Assembly (NCBI GenBank): GCA_964564905.1
Contig: CAZMCI010000030.1
Coordinates: forward strand, 1-11,464
Length of the DNA stretch: 11,464 nt
Origin: B75-G9 sp964564905
GTDB taxonomy: Archaea; Hadarchaeota; Hadarchaeia; Hadarchaeales; Hadarchaeaceae
Direction of reading: 5' to 3'
Shown one piece after another: positions 5,912-11,464 of the stretch. How positions within the stretch are numbered: the stretch's first letter is position 1; each line of letters starts with the position of its first letter. The notes under the pieces are model-generated. The model had not been told where the DNA came from. It did not search any database and worked only from the letters and a program-made list of their open reading frames with translations. A program made the translations under genes and the position numbers.

Positions 5912-7213
5912 TTGAAGATCGCCGTCATCGCCGATCCGCATCTCGGGACGAAGTGGGGGACCCCCCGGGAGCAAGACTCTTTCGAGCAGTTCAGGGAGGC
6001 GATTGAGAAATCGCTCGACCTCGGCGTTGGCCTCATAATCTTGCTCGGGGATATCTTCGACACGCGAATCCCAAGACAGGAGGTGTGGGCCCGGGCACTG
6101 CGCATCCTTTCGATACCTCTCGCCCGGGGAAGGAACGAGGTGAAACTCGTCGACACGATCGGGAAGGACCGGAACGAGATATCACCGCTTGCGCTCCGTG
6201 GCACTCCGGTCGTCGCCATCCACGGAAATCACGAACGCCGGACCCGCGGCCTGACAAATCCGGTCGAGGCGCTCGAGGCGGCCGGTTTGCTCATTCATCT
6301 CCATCAGAACGCGTTGGTCTTCGACACATCCCGCGGCAAAATCGCGGTGCACGGGATGAGCAACGTTCCAGAGCAGCACGCTGAGAAGGCGCTTGCGACG
6401 TGGAACCCGAGACCGGTCGATGGCGCGTTCAACATTTTCGCCCTGCATCAGTCCGTGGGCAAATTTGTTTACTCCAGCGAGGAGCACCCGACCCTGGACG
6501 TCGACGACCTCCCTCCGGGCTTCGACATCTATCTGTGTGGTCACATCCACTACAGGAACGAGTCAACGGCTCACGGCAGACCACTCCTGTTTCCCGGGGG
6601 GACCGAGCGCACCCAGCTGCTCCAGGTCGAGGCGGAGACCCCCAAAGGATTTTACGTGATCGAGGTAGGCGATGGGCTCAAATACGACTTCGTGGAGCTT
6701 CTCTCTCCCCGGGATTTCTACTACGCCGAGATGAGGTTCGATGGGGTGAGCATTCCTGAACTTAACAGGGCAGTGAGGGCCAAAGTGGAGGAACTTTTGG
6801 AAAAACCGAGGAAAAATCCCGATAAGCTCCCGCTCGTGAGGGTGAGGCTCGTGGGGACGCTGGCCAGGGAAGCATCGCGCAGCGAGTTCGACGAGCGAGC
6901 GATCACCCAGGAGTTTGAGGACAGGGCATTGGTCGTGGTGAGCAAGGGGGATCTGGTTGCGCCGGGTTTGGAGGAGAAGGTTCAGCTCCTGCGCGAGCTC
7001 AAGGAGCGCCGGATGTCAGTCGACGAGACCGCCATGACCCTGTTGGAGGAAAACCTGCGCGAGGCTGGTTACACTCAAATATTTGATGTGCGCGCGCTTT
7101 ACGGCCTGCTGGCAGAAGGACGTGAGGAAGACGCGTTGCGGAACGTATTCGAGGTCGTGGAAAACCTCGTGAACGCAGAATTGAGGGGGAAATCGAATGA
7201 TCACGCGCGTTAA
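5912..7213 (+). CDS. mre11: DNA double-strand break repair nuclease Mre11
   Basis: The manganese-dependent nuclease of the Mre11-Rad50 complex, which binds and trims broken DNA ends ahead of recombination. All phosphodiesterase motifs are visible in 433 residues: DPH (8-10), GDIFD (46-50), GNHE (105-108, with catalytic His107), ALHQ (177-180, with His179) and CGHIH (209-213). Residues from about 240 on form the capping and Rad50-binding part. The spacing between motifs II and III is longer than I recall for Pyrococcus Mre11 (47 to 106 against about 49 to 84), because of a charged insert at about 70-95. The start is TTG, since no other start codon lies upstream in frame and the protein begins directly with the first strand MKIAVIAD. 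Its stop overlaps the rad50 start by 17 bases, so the two are co-translated. HerA and NurA genes, common neighbours in thermophiles, are absent here. Confidence 0.95.
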   Translation: MKIAVIADPHLGTKWGTPREQDSFEQFREAIEKSLDLGVGLIILLGDIFDTRIPRQEVWARALRILSIPLARGRNEVKLVDTIGKDRNEISPLALRGTPVVAIHGNHERRTRGLTNPVEALEAAGLLIHLHQNALVFDTSRGKIAVHGMSNVPEQHAEKALATWNPRPVDGAFNIFALHQSVGKFVYSSEEHPTLDVDDLPPGFDIYLCGHIHYRNESTAHGRPLLFPGGTERTQLLQVEAETPKGFYVIEVGDGLKYDFVELLSPRDFYYAEMRFDGVSIPELNRAVRAKVEELLEKPRKNPDKLPLVRVRLVGTLAREASRSEFDERAITQEFEDRALVVVSKGDLVAPGLEEKVQLLRELKERRMSVDETAMTLLEENLREAGYTQIFDVRALYGLLAEGREEDALRNVFEVVENLVNAELRGKSNDHAR

Positions 7214-9599
7214 GCTGAAGAACTGGAAGTCTCATCGGGACACGGACATTCGATTTGGTGACGGTACGAATGTTTTGGTGGGAACAATGGGCTCTGGAAA
7301 GTCTTCGATACTGGAGAGCATCACCTACGCTTTGTTTGGCACCTTACCTGGTATACAGTCCCGTCGCATCAAGCTTGAAGATCTGATCACAGGCAGACCC
7401 AAACCACTCGACCGGGCGGAGGTGGAGGTCAGCTTCGTCGCGCCGGATGGCAACGAGTACACGGTCAAGCGCGTCATCGAGCGTGGGAGGGGGACGACAC
7501 TCTCAGAACTCAGAAGGGCGTCAGGCGAGGTGATCGAGGGTCCAAGTGCCGGCCAGGTGAGTGAATTCATAAGAAGACTGCTTAAGCTCGACTACGATTT
7601 GTTTGAGCGAGCCATCTATTCCGAACAGAATCGTCTCGACTACTTCCTGACGTTGCCCCGTGGAAAGCGGATGGAAGGCATCGACGAACTTCTCGGCATA
7701 AACAAGCTTGAAAAGGCGCGCAGGAGTATCGGCACGCTCGCCAACCGCGTTAAAGCTCGCGCGGAGGAGCGGGAGAGCACGGTGAGACAGCTCCGGCAGG
7801 ACCCATCCATAGCCCAGCTGGCAAATTACAGACAAGAGTTGAGGTATCTCGAATCGGCTCATCGGGAAATTTCGGAGAGGCTTCGACAACTCCAGCCTGA
7901 GCTTGAGTCGACCCGTGCTCAAGTTCAAGAGTTCCGCAAGACGGAGCAGAAACTCGTACAGCTAAAACAGGTCTACCATGGGCTGAGCGGAGGCATAAAA
8001 GAACTGAGGCACCAACTCGATGAGATCAGGAAAAGACTGGGCCCGGCCGCCTCTCTTGAACCGGAGGAACTCCGAAAGCGGGTGGCGGAGGCAGAACGGA
8101 TGTATGGTGAAAAAACTTCTGAATGGAATCATCTGAACTCTGCCCTCACCGGGGCGATGTCGAGGCTGCAGGGGCTGAAGACGCAGAAGACGATGCTGCA
8201 GGGTGAACTGAACAAAATAGCGGCCGAGCTTGAGCGGAAACGGAAGCTCGGGGAGGAGCTGGAACGGTTGAAACTGAAGGATTTGGGCGACGCGATAGAG
8301 AGAGCGCAGGTCGAACTCCGTGAGGTGGGGGACCAGCTTGCGACTTCCCGGGCCAAAATTCAGGAGCTGAAGCAGTCGATGGAGGAGCTGGCCGAAGCGG
8401 GTCCGACATGCCCCGTGTGCGAGAGTCCCCTGAGCGAGGCGAAAAAACAGGAACTCCTACGACAACGCCGGGAGCAGCTTGAAACCCTCACTAAACAGGT
8501 GAACGAGCTGGAGCCGCGTCTGAGACAACTCAACGATGGTCTTCGTCAGAGGATGGAGCTCCAGCGGAAGGGCATGCTTCTCGAGAAGGAGATCGAGAGC
8601 ATACCCAGGCTCGAAGGGGAGCGCTCGGAAATTTTCAAACGATTGGACGAGGTGGAGGCGGAAATCGCAAAGGCGCTGAATGAGAGCGAGAAACTGAAGG
8701 CGGAAGCCGAGAATGCCCGTGGAGAGGTAGATAAATTTTACGAGGAATTATCCAGTCTGAGACAGCTTTTCCAGTTACGAATGGATCTTGAGGCAAAGGA
8801 GACCGAGCACAAACAGAAGCTCGCGGAAAGTGAACGCGTGCACCGGGCACTGGAGGAGCTGAGACGCGCCTACGACGAGAAAAAAGCGGAGGATGCGCAA
8901 GGCCGTTTGGAAGCGCTCATCGGCACGTACGAACGTCTGAACGCGGAATTGTCCGGCAAGGGGCAGCTCATATCCGAAAAGAGAAAACTCGTGGATGAGA
9001 TACTGGAAAAGATCAAGCTCATTTCGCGATACGAAGCGGAGGCCAGGCACCTGCACGAGGCCGCTCAGGCACTTGCCACCATTCAGACAGCTTTTGCCCG
9101 GACACAGGTATCCATGCGCAAGATGTTCGTGGACGGTGTCAATGAGGTGATGAACGACCTGTGGGACAGTATTTATCCTTATGGGGATTTCGTCGGGATT
9201 CAGCTATCGGTGGAGGGCAATGAGCGGAGCGGGGACTATGTGCTGAAACTGCGCGACCGTGCGGGCAACTGGGTCCCGGTCGAGGGCGTGGTGAGCGGAG
9301 GGGAGCGAACCGATGCCTGCCTCGCGCTTCGGATCGCATTCTCGATAGTGCTCGCCCCCAATTTGAAGTGGATAGTGTTCGATGAACCCACCCACAACCT
9401 CGATTCCACCGGTATCCATGAGCTGGCGAAAGTGTTGAGAGATCGTCTTCCAGAGATCGTGCAGCAGATCCTCCTCATTACCCACGAGGAGCGGCTGGAG
9501 AGCGCGGTGAGTGGATATCTGTACCGTTTTTCCCGTGATAAGGACACGGACCAGCCCACCAGGGTGGAGCAGGTCACGGCGCCGGAAGTTTTTGAATAG
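7197..9599 (+). CDS. rad50: DNA double-strand break repair ATPase Rad50
   Basis: An SMC-like ATPase that bridges DNA ends and gates Mre11. At 800 residues it has Walker A GTMGSGKSS (29-37), a Q-loop region SEQNR (near 142-146), a long coiled coil (about 175-650) broken by the zinc hook CPVC (405-408), the ABC signature SGGE (700-703), Walker B WIVFDEP (725-731) and the H-loop LLITHE (759-764). Every catalytic element is intact. The hook lies near the middle of the coil, as expected, with arms of roughly 230-240 residues, a little shorter than in the roughly 850-900 residue archaeal relatives I recall. The ATG follows GAGGGGGAAA, a good ribosome site inside the end of mre11. A kinase-like gene follows after 18 bp. 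The function is certain at family level. Confidence 0.96.
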   Translation: MITRVKLKNWKSHRDTDIRFGDGTNVLVGTMGSGKSSILESITYALFGTLPGIQSRRIKLEDLITGRPKPLDRAEVEVSFVAPDGNEYTVKRVIERGRGTTLSELRRASGEVIEGPSAGQVSEFIRRLLKLDYDLFERAIYSEQNRLDYFLTLPRGKRMEGIDELLGINKLEKARRSIGTLANRVKARAEERESTVRQLRQDPSIAQLANYRQELRYLESAHREISERLRQLQPELESTRAQVQEFRKTEQKLVQLKQVYHGLSGGIKELRHQLDEIRKRLGPAASLEPEELRKRVAEAERMYGEKTSEWNHLNSALTGAMSRLQGLKTQKTMLQGELNKIAAELERKRKLGEELERLKLKDLGDAIERAQVELREVGDQLATSRAKIQELKQSMEELAEAGPTCPVCESPLSEAKKQELLRQRREQLETLTKQVNELEPRLRQLNDGLRQRMELQRKGMLLEKEIESIPRLEGERSEIFKRLDEVEAEIAKALNESEKLKAEAENARGEVDKFYEELSSLRQLFQLRMDLEAKETEHKQKLAESERVHRALEELRRAYDEKKAEDAQGRLEALIGTYERLNAELSGKGQLISEKRKLVDEILEKIKLISRYEAEARHLHEAAQALATIQTAFARTQVSMRKMFVDGVNEVMNDLWDSIYPYGDFVGIQLSVEGNERSGDYVLKLRDRAGNWVPVEGVVSGGERTDACLALRIAFSIVLAPNLKWIVFDEPTHNLDSTGIHELAKVLRDRLPEIVQQILLITHEERLESAVSGYLYRFSRDKDTDQPTRVEQVTAPEVFE

Positions 9600-9617
9600 C
9601 CAGATGTCGGGAACCAC

Positions 9618-10166
9618 ATGCGGATAATTGGTGTGAGGGGAAGACCGAAGCGAGTTGGAAAGGGGATTTATCGAGAAGTGTTCAGAGTGAGAGATATGGT
9701 CCTCAAGGTCCAGAGCGAGCCGCGGGGGGACATACCAAAACTTCGCAGGCGAGCGATTGAGGTGGATTCGCACAATCGGGAGATAAGAAAAAATCTGGAT
9801 TTTCTCCCCAGGTATTACGGCACGGCGTTGATGGAGGTCGAACGGAAAGGGAGAACCTCACCGGCAATCGTGAGTTTTCACGAGTACGTGGGGCCGCTCC
9901 CGGGGTATTCGGTCGGAACCCTGAGGTCCATTTTCTCCCTGGTCGCGAAGGCCAGCAGGCTGGGATACGTGCTTGATATAAAACCATCCAATTTTGGGGT
10001 CAAAGGCGGGCGCGTGTTTTACCTGGACGAGTACGGGATCGGAAAGGGTCCCCTTCCGCCGGATGTGCTGGAGGATCTAAGCGAGTTTGCGCGCTCAGCC
10101 CTGAAGGGGATCAGAGTGAAAAAGCCCGGTAAAAAACTGCGAAACTTATTTAAAAGCCCCCTGTAA
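9618..10166 (+). CDS. Minimal protein-kinase-like protein in the mre11-rad50 operon
   Basis: A 182-residue protein with the outline of a eukaryotic-type or Bud32/RIO-like kinase reduced to its core. Seen: a glycine-loop-like RVGKGIYREVFRV (12-24), the beta-3 lysine in MVLKV (27-31, Lys30), a candidate alpha-C Glu in NREIRK (53-58), the catalytic loop LDIKPSNFGV (119-128), with Asp120, Lys122 and Asn125 in a D-x-K-x-x-N pattern, and a metal-binding LDEYG (136-140) in place of DFG. After that only about 40 residues remain, so most of the usual C-lobe is absent. The C-terminus is very basic. It starts 18 bp after the rad50 stop, without a strong Shine-Dalgarno, and most likely shares the operon. 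A role in phosphorylating a repair protein is attractive but pure inference; it could also phosphorylate a small molecule. Confidence 0.65.
   Translation: MRIIGVRGRPKRVGKGIYREVFRVRDMVLKVQSEPRGDIPKLRRRAIEVDSHNREIRKNLDFLPRYYGTALMEVERKGRTSPAIVSFHEYVGPLPGYSVGTLRSIFSLVAKASRLGYVLDIKPSNFGVKGGRVFYLDEYGIGKGPLPPDVLEDLSEFARSALKGIRVKKPGKKLRNLFKSPL
10144..10157 (+). promoter_or_regulatory. Probable TATA box for the small membrane protein gene
   Basis: ACTTATTTAAAAGC lies at the very end of the kinase-like gene and about 38 bases before ATG 10188. Expected initiation near 10176 would give a leader of about 12 bases holding little more than the GGAG ribosome site. This suggests a new transcription unit starts here rather than continuing the rad50 operon. 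Confidence 0.5.
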
Positions 10167-10187
10167 TGATATTTGGAGCGTGAGAGG

Positions 10188-10436
10188 ATGGGTGCCACGA
10201 GGCCGCTGGGTGCGCTGCTCTGTATAGGGACCGTTTTGGTTGCCGTGCTTCACATCTGGTTCGGCTACATCTCAGAACCCAACAAGTGGGCGCTTGGAGC
10301 GCTGTCGTTCGCTCTTCCGGTGACGGTGGGGGTGCTAGCGGTTTGCGTGTTGGGTTTCTGGCTGGGCTGGATAATGGCCACGACCAAAGAGGTTCCTCCT
10401 CCGGCCCCCAAGCCTGAGGAAAAGTCCGAAAAATAA
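10188..10436 (+). CDS. Small membrane protein with two transmembrane helices
   Basis: An 82-residue protein of unknown function. Two hydrophobic helices are clear, at about residues 6-26 (LGALLCIGTVLVAVLHIWFGY) and 36-64 (ending in GFWLGWIM), joined by a short loop SEPNKW. The C-terminal tail is polar, proline- and lysine-rich (TTKEVPPPAPKPEEKSEK) and probably cytosolic. I prefer ATG 10188 to the TTG five codons earlier because GGAG sits nine bases before the ATG and the upstream codons overlap that site. It precedes the oligosaccharyltransferase gene by 60 bp on the same strand, so it may be an accessory membrane subunit of glycosylation; that rests on position alone. No family is recognised. 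Confidence 0.7.
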   Translation: MGATRPLGALLCIGTVLVAVLHIWFGYISEPNKWALGALSFALPVTVGVLAVCVLGFWLGWIMATTKEVPPPAPKPEEKSEK

Positions 10437-10449
10437 GTTCTTGAAGAAC
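10437..10449. repeat. Perfect palindrome GTTCTT-G-AAGAAC in the gap before the STT3 gene
   Basis: Six-base arms around a single G are exactly complementary. It begins right after the stop codon of the small membrane protein and lies just before the TATA-like GATTTTAAG (10456-10464) of the next gene. It could be an operator for the glycosyltransferase gene. The one-base loop makes an RNA hairpin terminator unlikely. Confidence 0.4.
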
Positions 10450-10455
10450 CTCGTA

Positions 10456-10492
10456 GATTTTAAGAGGCAGTATCTTCAACCTTATTGGGTGG
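10456..10492 (+). promoter_or_regulatory. Possible promoter and ribosome site of the STT3/AglB gene
   Basis: GATTTTAAG (10456-10464) is TATA-like and about 37 bases before TTG 10497. GGGTGG (10487-10492) stands four bases before that TTG and fits a Shine-Dalgarno, supporting this start over the other in-frame TTG at 10485, which has none at suitable distance. Confidence 0.4.
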
Positions 10493-10496
10493 CCAT

Positions 10497-11464
10497 TTGA
10501 ACTACCGGCGATGGTTGATCGTCTGCTACGTGCTGCTGTCGATGGCCTTTTCGGTATCTTTGCTGTTGATACCCGGACAGAAATACGATACGCTCACGAC
10601 CTCGGACAGCGGATGGGAATATGACGTTGCGGTCGAAACCGACGCGCTGAACGCACTTGCGGAAAATAACACCCTTTCCCACGCTCCGTACGGTATCTCC
10701 ATAGATCCCTCATCGGAGCTTCAGCCCCTCATCGCCGTTCTCATGTATCGCGGTGCCAGTGCCCTGAACCCGAGCATCACCCTGATGGACATCGTCAGGT
10801 ACTACGCTCCCCTGGTCTTCGCGCTTTCCCTCATTCCGATCTTTCTGATAGGCAGAGAACTCGGGGGAGATCTGGCTGGGTGCGCATCCGTGTTCTTTGC
10901 CGTGACCATGGTCTCCCCGATTTACTGGCACAAGGTTGGGGCGTTCGACCGAGAGCCCATACAGCTCATTCTGGGGGCCTGGGCGATGTTTCTCACCATA
11001 AAACTCTTCAAAGCCCCACGTCATTCGATTCCAAAATTTGCACTTCTGGCCGGAATGGTGTACGGGTTATTTGGTCTCGCTTGGGCCGGATGGCACTACG
11101 TCATAGCGATCGCGGTACTTGGCGTGTTTATCGTCCTGCTGTTCGGTTTTTTGGAGAGATTCGCGCGGAAAATAGATGTCTTTGGAAATCTCCTCGGGGC
11201 CATCCGTGAGCATCTTGATCTACTGATCGGAGGGGTGATGATGATGCTTGTGATAACTCTTGTGCTTGGGGTGCTGGGAGGTAAAAGTCCAGAGTTCTGG
11301 GTGAGTGTGTTCGGGACGTATACGAGTTATCTCGGTATCGGGGGGGGAGGGGGAGGAGTTTCACTTTCGAGGTATGCCACCGAGATGCAGAGCCCAGGTT
11401 CCTTGAGCGAGATCTGGACCAAGTTTTACGGCGCGGACATACTGACCACGTTCGTGCTCTTGAT
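10497..11464 (+). CDS. aglB: Oligosaccharyltransferase STT3/AglB, C-terminus cut by window edge
   Basis: A membrane enzyme that transfers a lipid-linked glycan to asparagine in N-x-S/T sequons on the outer face of the membrane. 322 residues are visible. A short basic N-terminus (NYRRW) leads into the first membrane helix. A loop with the first acidic motif SDSGWEYD (36-43) follows, then several membrane helices and the second metal motif AFDREP (149-154, D-x-E). Near the edge lies the flexible-loop glutamate, probably YATEMQ (293-298, Glu296), matching the TIxE/SVSE region. The WWDYG sequon-binding domain would lie beyond the window. The loop before Glu296 carries six consecutive glycines (282-287). 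The start is TTG with GGGTGG upstream; there is no ATG before the membrane helix. The STT3 family is well supported; the symbol follows archaeal naming. Confidence 0.85.
   Translation, partial: MNYRRWLIVCYVLLSMAFSVSLLLIPGQKYDTLTTSDSGWEYDVAVETDALNALAENNTLSHAPYGISIDPSSELQPLIAVLMYRGASALNPSITLMDIVRYYAPLVFALSLIPIFLIGRELGGDLAGCASVFFAVTMVSPIYWHKVGAFDREPIQLILGAWAMFLTIKLFKAPRHSIPKFALLAGMVYGLFGLAWAGWHYVIAIAVLGVFIVLLFGFLERFARKIDVFGNLLGAIREHLDLLIGGVMMMLVITLVLGVLGGKSPEFWVSVFGTYTSYLGIGGGGGGVSLSRYATEMQSPGSLSEIWTKFYGADILTTFVLL

Noticed and set aside
8400..8425. CPVC as an independent zinc finger gene
   Set aside because: It sits at the centre of the Rad50 coiled coil and is the expected zinc hook.
10437..10449. 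Intrinsic hairpin terminator after the small membrane protein
   Set aside because: The palindrome has a one-base loop and no T run follows, so it fits an operator better than an RNA hairpin.
1..11464. CRISPR array, tRNA/rRNA genes, insertion sequence or prophage
   Set aside because: I saw no direct repeats with spacers, cloverleaf-like sequence, transposase motif or terminal inverted repeats.

Overview
The window is archaeal. The evidence is a replication factor C large subunit, an adjacent Mre11-Rad50 pair with archaeal-type sizes, a DacZ-type diadenylate cyclase (pyruvate-kinase-C-like domain fused to a DisA_N domain), an STT3/AglB oligosaccharyltransferase, archaeal TATA boxes a short distance upstream of genes, and frequent TTG/GTG starts. 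The composition is moderately GC-rich. DacZ and the Mre11-Rad50 pair suggest a lineage near the Euryarchaeota, but I cannot name a genus. No rRNA, tRNA, CRISPR array or mobile element is visible. Coding density is high: the longest gap is about 145 bp and no gene-free stretch exceeds 300 bp.

Layout. Bases 1-1117 (-) hold the first 372 residues of a protein that fuses an AAA+ ATPase to an FtsH-type M41 metalloprotease domain (HEAGH zinc motif) but has no membrane segment; it runs off the left edge. Upstream of it on the same strand is a small winged-helix regulator (1193-1534). Divergent from that is a second HTH protein with a helical C-terminal domain (1679-2326), separated from the first by a promoter region holding a perfect 13-bp palindrome. 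A small Cys/Arg-rich ORF (2323-2475) overlaps the end of the second regulator. dacZ follows (to 3434) and converges on an operon on the minus strand made of rfcL and a DNA methyltransferase with TSPPY and DPFCGAGTT motifs (stop/start overlap of 4 bases). Divergent from rfcL is a DNA double-strand-break operon, mre11-rad50, followed 18 bp later by an unusually small protein-kinase-like gene. The right end holds a two-helix membrane protein and the N-terminal 322 residues of an STT3/AglB oligosaccharyltransferase.

How the genes fit together. The centre (about 3.4-10.2 kb) is a genome-maintenance island: clamp loader, DNA methyltransferase, Mre11-Rad50 and a kinase-like protein. The usual thermophile partners HerA and NurA are not next to mre11-rad50. 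DacZ makes c-di-AMP. The left end couples regulators to an apparently cytosolic proteolytic machine. The right end begins an N-glycosylation unit.

The items most worth attention are the soluble archaeal AAA-M41 protein, which has an altered pore loop and lacks one arginine finger; the minimal kinase in the Mre11-Rad50 operon; the short RfcL without a visible PIP box; the Cys-rich microprotein ORF; and conflicting reading-frame signals at the end of the second regulator.
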